A stretch of DNA of 64,000 nucleotides from Bacillus sp. FSL K6-3431 (GCF_038002605.1 NZ_JBBOCT010000001.1:3038001-3102000); one strand, 5' to 3'; shown: positions 1 to 9,765, numbered from the stretch's first letter. Notes: generated by a model from the sequence alone, not told the origin. Translations and numbers: made by a program.

Positions 1-1247
<1,247 letters not shown>

Positions 1248-1254
1248 GATATGT

Positions 1255-1298
1255 AAAAAAGACGATCCCTTCACTTTCGTGAAAGGATCGTCTTTTTA
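1255..1298 (+). terminator. Intrinsic terminator of gdhA
   Basis: A long hairpin with arms around GACGATCC and GGATCGTC, extended by TTCAC/GTGAA, closes on a short TTTC loop. It is flanked by A and T runs. It begins 8 bases after the gdhA stop and could also work on the other strand. Confidence 0.9.
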
Positions 1299-1359
1299 TG
1301 TATGTAATCACATCAACACCAGTGAAATAACGATAGACACTTTGTATTCTTTAGACAAA

Positions 1360-1395
1360 AAAAGCGTAGATGAGAAAATCTCATCTACGCTTTTT
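1360..1395 (-). terminator. Intrinsic terminator of the cold-shock gene
   Basis: Perfect arms AAAAGCGTAGATGAG and CTCATCTACGCTTTT surround a 5-base loop. Read on the minus strand the hairpin ends in a T run, and it lies just past the stop of the cold-shock gene. Confidence 0.9.
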
Positions 1396-1403
1396 AATGT
1401 TAA

Positions 1404-1604
1404 TTATAATTTAACAACGTTAGCTGCTTGGTCGCCGCGGTTGCCTTGAGTGATTTCAAAGCTTACTTTTTGACCTTCTTCAAGTGATTTGAAGCCGTCT
1501 CCAGTGATTGCTGAGAAATGTACGAATACGTCTTCTCCGCCTTCAACTTCGATGAAACCGAAACCTTTGTCTGCGTTAAACCATTTTACTGTACCTTGAT
1601 TCAT
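1404..1604 (-). CDS. Cold-shock protein (CspA/CspB family)
   Basis: A 66-residue single cold-shock domain, the full usual length for the family. It binds single-stranded RNA and DNA as an RNA chaperone in the cytoplasm. Both RNA-binding motifs are present: [10 protein letters not shown] (RNP1) and VFVHFSAI (RNP2), after the typical start [15 protein letters not shown] good CTGGAGG ribosome site lies 6 bases before the ATG. It is a single-gene unit with its own terminator. Cold-shock genes often have long structured leaders, and an unusually long inverted repeat lies about 50 bases upstream of the start. Which Csp paralogue this is cannot be told from the sequence. Confidence 0.93.
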   Translation of the reverse strand: MNQGTVKWFNADKGFGFIEVEGGEDVFVHFSAITGDGFKSLEEGQKVSFEITQGNRGDQAANVVKL

Positions 1605-1652
1605 TATGAAAAACCTCCAGAAATTTGTTACTTAATAGCGATGTAAAACAAA

Positions 1653-1710
1653 AATTCACATGCTTTCTCGGTTATACCATCAAAATATAATCCGAGAAAA
1701 CATGTGAATT
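1653..1710 (-). repeat. Long hairpin upstream of the cold-shock gene
   Basis: Arms AATTCACATGCTTTCTCGG (1653-1671) and CCGAGAAAACATGTGAATT (1692-1710) pair at 18 of 19 positions around a 20-base loop. On the minus strand the hairpin is followed by a T-rich run, so it could terminate bioB transcripts. A minus-strand TATAAT lies at 1713-1708; if that is the cold-shock promoter, the hairpin would sit at the very 5' end of its leader. The two readings cannot be separated by eye. Confidence 0.6.
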
Positions 1711-1854
1711 ATAAGATTTAGTACTTATTAAGTGTATATAGAGCATACCATGACCAGAAGTAGAATGCAAATTCTTTTTAAAGATAACCCATATACCATG
1801 TTTTTATCTACGAATATATTAACAAAGACTCACAATACTCGCCTTCTTATTACG

Positions 1855-2859
1855 TTAAACTAACAGATCCTCCCTATTCAATTGCACGAAATCGACTTCA
1901 AAACCCATATCCTCTAGCATCCGCTTGTCGGAAAAACTTTCCTGTCCTTCCGTCGTTAAGTAATCCCCAATAAATATTGAATTTGCCGGATAAAGTCCAA
2001 ATGGTTGCAAACTACGCAAATTGACTTCACGTCCTCCTGAAATTCGAATTTCCTTCGTAGGGTTGATCAAACGAAATAAGCATAAAACTTTTAAGCAATA
2101 GCGCGGATTCAGTTCGTTTGTTCCTGCAAGCGGCGTACCATCTACTGCATGCAAGAAGTTTACGGGAATCGAATCTGCATCCAAAACCTTCAAACTCCGC
2201 GCCATATCAATCACATCTTCCATTGATTCCTTCATTCCAATAATAACTCCTGAACATGGAGAGATTCCGGAATCTTTGACATGGCCAATTGTTGAAACAC
2301 GCTCGTCGTATGTATGTGAAGTTGTAATATTTTCATGATGTTTGCTTGAGGTGTTGATGTTGTGATTATAACGATCAACACCCGCCTTCTTCAATCGTAA
2401 GGCTTGTTCTGGCTTCAAAATACCAAGACAAGCGCAAACAGTCATTTCCTTATGTAATAATTTAATTTCTTTTACTGAATCCACAACGATGTCCATTTCT
2501 CGATTTACGGGACCTCGTCCGCTCGCTACTATACAGTATGTACCTGCATTTAATCGTGCTGCCTTACTCGCACCAGCAACAATTTCATCCTTTTTCATCA
2601 TTGCATATTTCTCAATCGGTGCTTTTGAAATAATGGACTGTGCGCAATATCCACAATTCTCAGGACAAAGACCTGATTTCGTGTTAATAATCATATTAAG
2701 CTTTACTTTATTACCATAAAAGTGTTTTCGAATTTTGTATGCTGCATGTAATAGCAGCAAAATTTCATCGTCCGGGCACTTGAGAATTGCAAGCGCCTGT
2801 TCATCGGTAATCTCTCCACCGGCAAGTACCTGATTAGCTATATCCATATATCGATTCAC
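1855..2859 (-). CDS. bioB: Biotin synthase
   Basis: Biotin synthase is a radical-SAM enzyme that inserts sulfur into dethiobiotin, the last step of biotin synthesis. The radical-SAM cluster motif CPENCGYCAQS is present, with the family segments around RYNHNINTS, YDERVSTI and ISGGREVNLR. The frame opens at a GTG at 2868, but that codon overlaps the AAGGAG ribosome site; the in-frame GTG at 2859 has an 8-base spacing and is preferred. bioY ends 3 bases before the site, so the genes are probably translationally coupled. No other bio genes are in the window, so the pair suits a cell that takes up biotin or finishes imported precursor. Confidence 0.95.
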   Translation of the reverse strand: MNRYMDIANQVLAGGEITDEQALAILKCPDDEILLLLHAAYKIRKHFYGNKVKLNMIINTKSGLCPENCGYCAQSIISKAPIEKYAMMKKDEIVAGASKAARLNAGTYCIVASGRGPVNREMDIVVDSVKEIKLLHKEMTVCACLGILKPEQALRLKKAGVDRYNHNINTSSKHHENITTSHTYDERVSTIGHVKDSGISPCSGVIIGMKESMEDVIDMARSLKVLDADSIPVNFLHAVDGTPLAGTNELNPRYCLKVLCLFRLINPTKEIRISGGREVNLRSLQPFGLYPANSIFIGDYLTTEGQESFSDKRMLEDMGFEVDFVQLNREDLLV

Positions 2860-2871
2860 TTCGATCACTCC

Positions 2872-3462
2872 TTACCTAGACCTTTTGACAATTTTCCGCA
2901 TACGATGGGCAAATACCCCTGCTAAAATGGCTAAAATCACGTCTTTAGGGAATGGGACCGCCATCCATATCCATGCTACTTTATATGAAAAAGCCTCTGG
3001 TGCGGAAAACCATAGCTTGTAAGCTGCATACATCCAGTTCGTTCCAAACAAATAACTCACTATTGTGCCTATTAGAGCTGCAATCACGTAAGTATGTAGT
3101 TTATTATTTTTCTCAATGATCTTCCCAGTTATATAAGCGGTAATAATAAATGAAATTATAAATCCAAAAGTTGGGTTTAATAACGATCCAATTCCACCGC
3201 TGAATTTCGCAAAAACCGGCGCTCCAACAAGGCCAATAAACGCATACACGGACATTGAAATTGCTCCAAGTCTACTTCCTAAAAATGCTCCCGCCAATAC
3301 TGCAAAGAATGGCTGTAAAGTAATTGGTACTCCTCCAACTACCATAAATGGAACAAAAGAGGTAATATTCGCTCCTATCATCATTAACGCTGCGAACATA
3401 CTCACATACACCATTTCTAGTGTTCCTAGCTTGTTTTTTGTTCTTACTGCCATTTCACTCAT
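2872..3462 (-). CDS. bioY: Biotin transporter BioY
   Basis: BioY is the substrate-binding (S) membrane component of the ECF-type biotin transporter. The protein has about six hydrophobic helices and family segments such as GGVPITLQPFFAVLAGAFLG, ending in a basic tail. The open frame runs to 3570, but the ATG at 3462 follows GAGGTGG and gives the usual length of about 197 residues, so the longer N-terminus is rejected. It is the first gene of a bioY-bioB operon. A BirA-type palindrome lies about 55 bases upstream, which predicts repression when biotin is plentiful. The shared energizing module (EcfA/A'/T) is not in the window. Confidence 0.93.
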   Translation of the reverse strand: MSEMAVRTKNKLGTLEMVYVSMFAALMMIGANITSFVPFMVVGGVPITLQPFFAVLAGAFLGSRLGAISMSVYAFIGLVGAPVFAKFSGGIGSLLNPTFGFIISFIITAYITGKIIEKNNKLHTYVIAALIGTIVSYLFGTNWMYAAYKLWFSAPEAFSYKVAWIWMAVPFPKDVILAILAGVFAHRMRKIVKRSR

Positions 3463-3514
3463 CGTTCCACCTCGAATTTTTAGTATATTAAGATCATAAT
3501 AGATAGGCTGATTA

Positions 3515-3547
3515 TATGTCAACCATAAAATAAAAATGGTTAACATA
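3515..3547. promoter_or_regulatory. BirA-type operator for bioYB
   Basis: Arms TATGTCAACC (3515-3524) and GGTTAACATA (3538-3547) are inverted around 13 AT-rich bases. This matches the firmicute BirA operator pattern TGTNAAC, spacer, GTTNACA. It lies upstream of bioY and also close to the divergent sigma-factor operon. Confidence 0.82.
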
Positions 3548-3556
3548 TAGTTTTTT

Positions 3557-3583
3557 TGTAACGAAAACATTTCTCAAGGTACT
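3557..3583 (+). promoter_or_regulatory. Possible ECF-type promoter of the sigma operon
   Basis: TTGTAAC (near 3557) and GGTACT (3578) are spaced about 15 bases apart, just upstream of the sigma gene. This resembles ECF-sigma promoters with a TAAC -35 core and suggests autoregulation. The match is loose. Confidence 0.3.
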
Positions 3584-3619
3584 AAACTATTGAATGCACG
3601 GTTCGGAAAGGAGGTTATC

Positions 3620-4117
3620 ATGAGCGAGCTTGAGGAGCTGTATAAAGAAATTCAACCAAAGATTTATGCATTTTTCTATGTAAAAACATTTGATTCTGAG
3701 GCCGCAGAAGATTTAACACATGACGTGTTTTATGAAGCGCTAAAAGGATTTCATTCATTTTCAGAAAAATCCTCTATGCAAACATGGATCTTTTCCATAG
3801 CACAGAACTTATTAAAGAAATTCTATCGTTCCAAAAGATATATACGCAATTTGGAAAATATACTTGCCGAAAATAAAGATAATATCACTATTACTCCTGA
3901 AGATTTATACATCATGAAAGAAGGTAATCGGGCTCTTACTAAACAAATAAGCCAACTAGATAACCTCTCTAAGGAAATCGCGACTTTACGTATTTATGGC
4001 GAATTATCATTTAAAGAAATTGGTGATTTACTGAATAAAAGCGAGAATTACGCAAGGGTAACATTTCATCGCACAAAATTGAAACTTCAGAGGGAAATGA
4101 GGGTGAAAGATGAATAA
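3620..4117 (+). CDS. ECF-type RNA polymerase sigma factor
   Basis: A 165-residue group 4 (ECF) sigma factor with only regions 2 and 4. Region 2 is seen in AAEDLTHDVFYEALKGFHSF followed by the -10-contacting segment MQTWIFSIAQNLLKKFYRSKR; region 4 in the helix-turn-helix ELSFKEIGDLLNKSENYARV. The frame opens at 3590, but the ATG at 3620 follows a strong GGAGG site and gives normal length. The gene overlaps the next one, a zinc-finger membrane protein that is its likely anti-sigma factor. The stimulus is not evident. The sequence does not match one named Bacillus sigma factor closely enough for me to give a symbol. Confidence 0.9.
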   Translation: MSELEELYKEIQPKIYAFFYVKTFDSEAAEDLTHDVFYEALKGFHSFSEKSSMQTWIFSIAQNLLKKFYRSKRYIRNLENILAENKDNITITPEDLYIMKEGNRALTKQISQLDNLSKEIATLRIYGELSFKEIGDLLNKSENYARVTFHRTKLKLQREMRVKDE

Positions 4118-4643
4118 AGACTGCTTTATCGCTGAAGACTTGCTGCCTTTACACAATGAAGGCTTGCTCCAAGAGGAAACAGCTGAATGGCTAGAGTCAC
4201 ACTTAAAAAGCTGTCCAAAATGCAATGAACTTGCTCAACATTCGAAAGAACCAGTTGAAAAGGAGACGATCACCTCTACTGTTAACCACGATAAAATGAT
4301 GGGGAAAATCAAATTAAAATTAACTATTTACCAAATTATCTTTGTTAGCATATCATTTTTCTTTGCCATTAAAACATCACTTTTAAATGACAGCTTCGGC
4401 TTTATTTTATCGTATACTGTCTTAGGATTAATCACCTATTTATTTTACAAAAACTTTTTAATTGTCACTGCAATTGCATTCCTACCTGTTTTCTTTTGGG
4501 AAATCATCCAATCAACAGCAGGAGACATTTCGCTGTTACTAGGGCTCACTAGCGCGGCTTTTCTTGCCATTTTACATCTCATATTCGCACTTATGGGATG
4601 TTTCATCGGCTTACTGATTTTAAAACTTAAGGAGAGAGGTTGA
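4110..4643 (+). CDS. Membrane anti-sigma factor with zinc-finger N-terminus
   Basis: Probable partner that holds the preceding sigma factor inactive at the membrane. Near residues 29-36 it has SHLKSCPKC, the Hx3Cx2C motif of zinc-binding anti-sigma (ZAS/zf-HC2) domains. From about residue 60 there are four or five hydrophobic helices ending in a basic tail. Its ATG overlaps the end of the sigma gene by 8 bases, which favours coupled translation and equal amounts. The C-terminus is almost wholly membrane with little outside the cell, so signal sensing may be in the membrane or through the next protein. The pairing is an inference from domain and position. Confidence 0.8.
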   Translation: MNKDCFIAEDLLPLHNEGLLQEETAEWLESHLKSCPKCNELAQHSKEPVEKETITSTVNHDKMMGKIKLKLTIYQIIFVSISFFFAIKTSLLNDSFGFILSYTVLGLITYLFYKNFLIVTAIAFLPVFFWEIIQSTAGDISLLLGLTSAAFLAILHLIFALMGCFIGLLILKLKERG

Positions 4644-5371
4644 TGAGCATGAAAAAGAAAAAATGGCTATATACGATTTTACTTATCATCTTAATTGTAC
4701 CGATATTATTTTTTTACCAGGCATTTAACGGAAATCCTGTTTCAAAAATAGCAGCAAAAAATTCATTACAAGGCTATCTAACTAGACAATATCCTCATAA
4801 GGAATATCGCATGCTTAATCAGTTTTATGATTTTAAAATTGGTGGTTATACTTTTGAAGTTGTGCAAATAGGAGATGAGCAACAAGAAAAATATGAATTT
4901 CAAGTAACTGGATTTTTTAAACCAACAATCACTTTTGATGGCATCTATTACGCTAATCTTGATGAGCCACTTATGGAGAAATTATCGAGAGAGGCAGTAG
5001 ACGAATTAAAATCTGTGTTCCATGATAATGGGATTCAAATTGTCGACATGTATGTACAGCTTGAAATTTCACAAGGTAAATACACCGGCAATACTATATG
5101 GTCAAAAGGGTTACAATTAGAAAAACCAATGTATATTCACCTTACTATCGATGTAACAAATATGAACAAAAAAGATGTTCTAGCCGCTGTAAAGTCGATT
5201 CAACAAACGCTCGATTCTGAGAATTACCAATATAGTAGAGTTAGTTTCAATGGTAATATAATCGATAAATCCACCATTGGTAAGAATTATAACGGATATG
5301 TCAAATACCATATTGGGTTTGACAAAGGTGCCAATATTGAATTAAGTGATATCGAAACAGAAAAACAGTAA
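4643..5371 (+). CDS. YfjL-like membrane-anchored protein
   Basis: About 242 residues with a basic start, one hydrophobic segment (residues 8-25, rich in I and L, ending near FYQAF) and a long outside domain. It resembles the uncharacterised YfjL-like proteins of bacilli; this is a moderate-confidence recollection. No catalytic motif is visible. Its ATG overlaps the stop of the anti-sigma gene as TGATG, so the three genes form one operon. Its place suggests a co-sensor or an effector of the envelope response governed by the sigma factor, but no function can be assigned. Confidence 0.75.
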   Translation: MSMKKKKWLYTILLIILIVPILFFYQAFNGNPVSKIAAKNSLQGYLTRQYPHKEYRMLNQFYDFKIGGYTFEVVQIGDEQQEKYEFQVTGFFKPTITFDGIYYANLDEPLMEKLSREAVDELKSVFHDNGIQIVDMYVQLEISQGKYTGNTIWSKGLQLEKPMYIHLTIDVTNMNKKDVLAAVKSIQQTLDSENYQYSRVSFNGNIIDKSTIGKNYNGYVKYHIGFDKGANIELSDIETEKQ

Positions 5372-5380
5372 GCAAAATTG

Positions 5381-5416
5381 GCAAAAAGCTAAGAGAAATA
5401 TCTCTGAGCTTTTTGC
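5381..5416. terminator. Terminator after the sigma operon
   Basis: Arms GCAAAAAGCT-AGAGA and TCTCT-AGCTTTTTGC (one unpaired base each) enclose an AATA loop. A and T runs lie on both sides, so it may also serve the convergent LacI gene. Confidence 0.8.
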
Positions 5417-5477
5417 GAGATGTGAATTTTCTCTGGATAAAAAGATATTACAATGCTCTTTTTACTCCTAGGAATAT

Positions 5478-6518
5478 CTAGTGATTAAGCAACTCCTTAT
5501 CGTCCTTCACTATCCCACATGAAACACGTTTAACGATCCGTGTCGGAACAAGTATGTTACGCTTCATCATATGGGGATTTTCTATTAAATCAATAAGTGT
5601 TTTTGCTGCTTCAAAACCTAGTTGAAATGGGTGGATATCCACTGTTGTTAGCGGTGGACTCGATAGTTCGGACAGTAGTGAATACATAAATGTTGTCAAT
5701 GAAAAATCATCCGGAACGCGAAGTCCTCTTTCATAAAGGGCTGATAAAATACTCATTGCCATCAATTCATCTGTAGTCAGGATCGCTGTCGGACAATCTT
5801 CCATTGCTAACAAATCATTTACCACTTTTTCCCCACTTTGCTTCGCAATATCCATCCGAAAAATTGACTTCTTATGGATGCCTGAAAGGGTTAACGCTTC
5901 CGTATATCCCTGTTCGCGGTCTTTATGTACTTCAAACTTTGGATCCCCACCAACATAAGCTATATGGCGGTGACCATGGGAAATTAAATGTTCTGTCATA
6001 TCGCGCGCCGCTTTGACATTATCATTATCGACAAACATCACTTGATCAATTTGAGTAGTCGGTTTGCCGATCATAACAAAGGGGAATTGCCTTTGAAGAA
6101 GACGTTGCAGTATTGGATCATCATCTTCGGAATATAGCATGATGATCCCATCAACATTTTGCCCCGCGACCATCTTCACTACATCTTGAAAAATCTCCTC
6201 TTTTGTTTCACCTGTCGTCATTAATATGCTGTATTCACGGTCGTGAAGTAGATCCCCCATACCCTTTAACGCTTCAGGGAAAAACGGATCATATAGAGAA
6301 TGCCTTGACGACTCCTTCATAACAATTCCGATTGTTCTCGTAGAGCGTTTAACAAGGTTTCTTGCAAGTAAGTTTGGATGGTAACCTAATTCATCCATCA
6401 CTTTCCGAACCTTTTCTTTTGTATTCTGTGATATTTTTGGGCTATTAGCGATTACTCGAGAAACAGTTGAAGGCGCTACTCCCGCTTTTCTCGCGACATC
6501 TTTAATCGTTACATTCAT
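5478..6518 (-). CDS. LacI-family transcriptional regulator
   Basis: A sugar-responsive repressor with an N-terminal LacI helix-turn-helix (TIKDVARKAGVAPSTVSRV) and hinge, then a periplasmic-binding-protein-like effector domain. The frame starts with GTG-GTG-ATG; the ATG at 6518 fits the GGAGGGGGGAG site best. Its length (346 residues) is typical. It resembles MalR-type regulators, but the effector is unknown. It lies downstream of a sugar ABC transporter on the same strand, separated by transposon debris. LacI/cre-like sites flank that transporter's promoter (11083-11160), so it is the natural candidate regulator. That link is inferred. Confidence 0.9.
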   Translation of the reverse strand: MNVTIKDVARKAGVAPSTVSRVIANSPKISQNTKEKVRKVMDELGYHPNLLARNLVKRSTRTIGIVMKESSRHSLYDPFFPEALKGMGDLLHDREYSILMTTGETKEEIFQDVVKMVAGQNVDGIIMLYSEDDDPILQRLLQRQFPFVMIGKPTTQIDQVMFVDNDNVKAARDMTEHLISHGHRHIAYVGGDPKFEVHKDREQGYTEALTLSGIHKKSIFRMDIAKQSGEKVVNDLLAMEDCPTAILTTDELMAMSILSALYERGLRVPDDFSLTTFMYSLLSELSSPPLTTVDIHPFQLGFEAAKTLIDLIENPHMMKRNILVPTRIVKRVSCGIVKDDKELLNH

Positions 6519-6691
6519 CACCACTCCCCCCTCCTACTATTTATACAGACTCTCGGCATTCACCAAGCCGGATGGTACAAGATTTTCTTGTGCCATTTTT
6601 TCGTGTCTCCTCCTACGTTCACTTTTTATTAGTAGAATTACCCATTCTGTATTGAATAAATAACCTACATAAAAGGTGTACGCCTTCCACC

Positions 6692-6880
6692 GTTGATTTC
6701 CGTTCCAGGCGGACGCGTTCAGGGGGGCAGCCGCCTCAGGCCAACAGGATGTTGGTCATGAAGCCGTTGCCACACGATGTGGGGACTTTAGGCTTCGTTC
6801 CGTAATAGCGTCTTGCGGGGTCTCACCTGCCACGCTGATCCCCCAGGAGTCGCCCCCTTCCACTCCAATCAACGGAGATA
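6692..6880 (-). repeat. Degenerate bacillus-type intergenic repeat (left copy)
   Basis: A GC-richer stretch with TTGATTTCCGTTCCAGGCGG at 6699 and, about 120 bases on, GGGGTCTCACCTG. It resembles the dispersed non-coding repeats of bacillus-type genomes. A related sequence in inverted orientation lies at 7543-7830 beyond the transposase remnant. It holds no open gene. Confidence 0.55.
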
Positions 6881-7327
6881 TTCTTTTGCTTATGGTAGGG
6901 CGACTGTTCATACCTTGTTCTTTTACAAGCTATGGATTACAGACCTATTGTATCTTATGTCGTGGCTCCAGAGTTCTTATTCGAATAGAGATCCTGAGCC
7001 TCGAGACCCAGCTTCCATGATTCGTTCCTACCTTCTGCTTCTCTTAGCTAAAAGCCAGCCCTTAGTATCACAGAATGGGTGGATGAATTACACCGGGTGC
7101 CTTTCTATGCCATCATGAGTGGCTTTGAACCTAGAGATGTTCCCATTATAGGGACTTTCTACGACTTCTTTCACCGTCTTTTGGGAAGGGAAGATGCCGA
7201 TATTGAATTTCTGGATCACTATCAGATTGAGCCTTTCATCGATTTAAATGTCCGAACCAAGAATTATTTTAGCACGGAAAGTGATATACAAATCTCTCCC
7301 GTTCAAACAAAAGGGAAAAAGTAGATT
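6880..7327 (+). pseudogene. Transposase remnant (N-terminal part, frameshifted)
   Basis: Two overlapping frames carry successive parts of a transposase N-terminus: SYSNRDPEPRDPASMIRSYL around 6980-7050, then a +1 shift near 7065 into WVDELHRVPFYAIMSGFEP and VPIIGTFYDFFHRLLG. These phrases are typical of large bacillus DDE transposases with a helical N-terminal dimerisation region. The catalytic aspartates and C-terminus are missing and the frame stops at 7324. Another short frame at 7333-7542 may be more debris. Inverted copies of a repeat flank it, so this looks like the scar of an old insertion. No family name can be given safely. Confidence 0.65.
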
Positions 7328-7542
7328 ATCACTTGGGATCTGGGAGGCATCGGTCTACAAAAATGCGGTACATAAGGACATATACCATCACGATGTGCCA
7401 ACACATTGACGCTTGGTATGCTCATCAAAAAGATGAACGATCGTTTCTTAGTCATATTTTCTCTTCCATGGCTAAATCTTTTTTAAGGCTCTTTTCTAAA
7501 GGTTTGTTGCTTTTAAAACAAAATCTGTTGAAGGTTGATTAG

Positions 7543-7830
7543 AGCGAAAGTGCGAGACTCCTGGTCGGCTAAAGACGGCCACGTCCTGTCCGTCGCGGGA
7601 TCAGCGGGACAGATGAGACCCCACAGGCGTTTACGCCGAGGAGGCTCTAAGAAAAGCGAAAGCGCCTTGATCAGCCCCGACAAGCATAAGACAGATTGCG
7701 TAGTGGCTTGCCTTTCAGCCACGTAGAAATATGACTTATGACCTCGAGGGGCTAGGGGCTATAGCTAGACAAACCGCCTGCCCCGCGGAAAGCGAGCAAC
7801 TGTAGCGGAAATCAACCACGCACTACTTTA
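7543..7830 (+). repeat. Degenerate bacillus-type intergenic repeat (right copy)
   Basis: GC-rich non-coding sequence with landmarks GGGACAGATGAGACCCCAC, GCCGAGGAGGCTC, GCGAAAGCGCC and CCGCGGAAAGCGAG, ending in GCGGAAATCAACC. The closing part is inverted relative to the opening of the 6692-6880 copy. The pattern is one I recall from many Bacillaceae genomes. The rest, up to 7999, shows no gene. Confidence 0.6.
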
Positions 7831-7999
7831 TAAAGCAACAATGTTTTCAAAAACAGCCTTTTTTAAAAAATATGTGAACTTCTTTGGCATCTCTCTTTTT
7901 GAAAAGACTTGAAAACGAATACCAAATATTCAATAAAGCTTAGTTCCCAGTAGATTTTTCGGCAGATTTACGCCTCGAAATTCTGAGAGTCTATTTATT

Positions 8000-8818
8000 T
8001 TACTTCACCGCTCCATCCGATACACCTTTAATAATTTGCTTTTGGGCGATGAAATAACCAATAATGACAGGAATAATAGAGATGGTCAGCCCAGCAAGCG
8101 CCAAATGCCACTGTTTTGTATACTGTCCGAAGAATAAAAATAGTTTTAACGGTATCGTATCTGTTCCTTCCCCACTAATCACAAGCGAAGGAAGTAAGTA
8201 ATCATTCCAAATCCAAATAACATTCAATATTCCAACTGTAATCGAAATAGGTTTTAATAGCGGAAAAATAATGTACCAAAATACTTGTAGTCGATTACAA
8301 CCATCAATTGTCGCCGCTTCATCCAATGATTTTGGAATTCCTTTTAAAGCACCGTGATAAAGGAAAATTGACAAACTGGAACCAAAACCAAGATACATAA
8401 AAATCAATCCGTATATATTCAACATATCCGCCTTACCAAATAAAGAAACAAGCGGGATCATTACTGATTGGAACGGAATAAGCATCGCTGCGACAAACAG
8501 AAAGAATATAATATTGCTTAATTTACTACCATTACGGGATAATGCATACGCTGCAAGCGCTGAGAAAATGAGAATAGCCGCAACGCTAAGTAATGTAATA
8601 AGAACGGAGTTCATAAATGTTTGTAAAAAACTCAATTCCTCAAATGCTTGCTTAAAATTCGCAAACGTCCATTCGGCCGGAAATTTTAACGTATCTGCAA
8701 AAATTTCTCGTTTCGTTTTAAATGCATTGACAATCATCAAATAAAAAGGTGAGATCCATAATAGCGCAAGAACGATGCCGATAATTTCAAGTGTGTATCG
8801 TTTCCCCCTATTTTGCAT
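8000..8818 (-). CDS. Sugar ABC transporter permease (MsmG/AraQ type)
   Basis: One of two inner-membrane permeases of a CUT1-family carbohydrate importer. It has 272 residues, about six transmembrane helices, and the EAA loop that docks the ATPase, LDEAATIDGCNRLQVFWYIIFP, near residues 160-182. Its ATG overlaps the stop of the preceding permease gene (TAATG), showing operon coupling. No ATPase gene is near; CUT1 systems in bacilli commonly share the MsmX ATPase, which probably applies here. The substrate (an oligosaccharide or glycoside) cannot be read from sequence. Transposon debris follows directly. Confidence 0.92.
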   Translation of the reverse strand: MQNRGKRYTLEIIGIVLALLWISPFYLMIVNAFKTKREIFADTLKFPAEWTFANFKQAFEELSFLQTFMNSVLITLLSVAAILIFSALAAYALSRNGSKLSNIIFFLFVAAMLIPFQSVMIPLVSLFGKADMLNIYGLIFMYLGFGSSLSIFLYHGALKGIPKSLDEAATIDGCNRLQVFWYIIFPLLKPISITVGILNVIWIWNDYLLPSLVISGEGTDTIPLKLFLFFGQYTKQWHLALAGLTISIIPVIIGYFIAQKQIIKGVSDGAVK

Positions 8819-9678
8819 TACATCTCAACCTCCCTTTTTTTGTTAATATATACTTGCGTTAATGCGATAATGGCGACAAGTATAAAGAAAATCACTGCCT
8901 TTGCCTGCGCGGCGGCCATTTGGTTCATTTGGAATGCCGTATTGACAATATCCATTGCCACCATCTTTGTTGAGTTAAACGGACCACCGTTAGTTAGTGA
9001 TAAGTTTTGATCATAAATTTTAAAGGCATTAGACAATGTTAAAAACAAGCTAACCGTAAACGCTGGTGCCACAAGTGGAAATGTAATGTTACGGAACCTT
9101 TGAAATGCATTCGCACCGTCAATTTTTGCTGCCTCCAATAACTCTTGTGGAACATTTTCAAGATAAGCGATATAAATAATCATAATGTAGCCTGCCATTT
9201 GCCATGACATTAAAATGACCATTCCCCAGAAACCAGTATTGGTATCTGCTAACCATCCCTGAAGCCATTCAATTCCAGTCAAGCGACCGATCGAATCAAA
9301 CACTTTCGTGAAAATAAACTGCCATATAAATCCAAGTATTAGTCCACCAATCAAGTTCGGCATAAAGAATATAGTACGAAGCATGTTCTTCGATTTAATA
9401 TACGATGTAACGAGCATGGCTAGTCCAAGCCCAACAATATTGATCACAATAACAGATGCAATGGAAAATTTAAAAGTAAACCATAGCGAATTTAAAAATT
9501 CCTGATCACTAAATATATCTATATAGTTCTTCAAACCAATAAAATCTGGACTATTTACACCATCCCAGCTTGTGAAGGAATAATAAAAACCATTTAGGAG
9601 AGGAATTACTACTACAATAGCAAGTGCAATAATCACCGGGGCGAGAAAGAGCCAAAACATAATATCCTTATTTCTCAC
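8818..9678 (-). CDS. Sugar ABC transporter permease (MsmF/AraP type)
   Basis: The second permease of the CUT1 importer: 286 residues, about six membrane helices, and the EAA loop LLEAAKIDGANAFQRFRNITFP near residues 180-202. It lies between the binding-protein gene and the MsmG-type permease, the classic E-F-G order. A hairpin separates it from the binding-protein gene, which would lower its expression relative to that protein. The substrate is unknown. Confidence 0.92.
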   Translation of the reverse strand: MRNKDIMFWLFLAPVIIALAIVVVIPLLNGFYYSFTSWDGVNSPDFIGLKNYIDIFSDQEFLNSLWFTFKFSIASVIVINIVGLGLAMLVTSYIKSKNMLRTIFFMPNLIGGLILGFIWQFIFTKVFDSIGRLTGIEWLQGWLADTNTGFWGMVILMSWQMAGYIMIIYIAYLENVPQELLEAAKIDGANAFQRFRNITFPLVAPAFTVSLFLTLSNAFKIYDQNLSLTNGGPFNSTKMVAMDIVNTAFQMNQMAAAQAKAVIFFILVAIIALTQVYINKKREVEM

Positions 9679-9714
9679 TTTATTTCAACCTCTTTTCTAG
9701 ATAAATTATTTAAG

Positions 9715-9757
9715 AAAAAAGATAACAGCAAGAATAAGCCTGTTATCTTTTCTTTTT
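9715..9757 (-). terminator. Intercistronic attenuating hairpin
   Basis: Arms AAAAGATAACAG and CTGTTATCTTTT enclose an 11-base loop between the binding-protein gene and the permeases. Such partial terminators or stabilising hairpins let the binding protein be made in excess. It can also be read on the plus strand. Confidence 0.7.
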
Positions 9758-9765
9758 CCTGTCAT

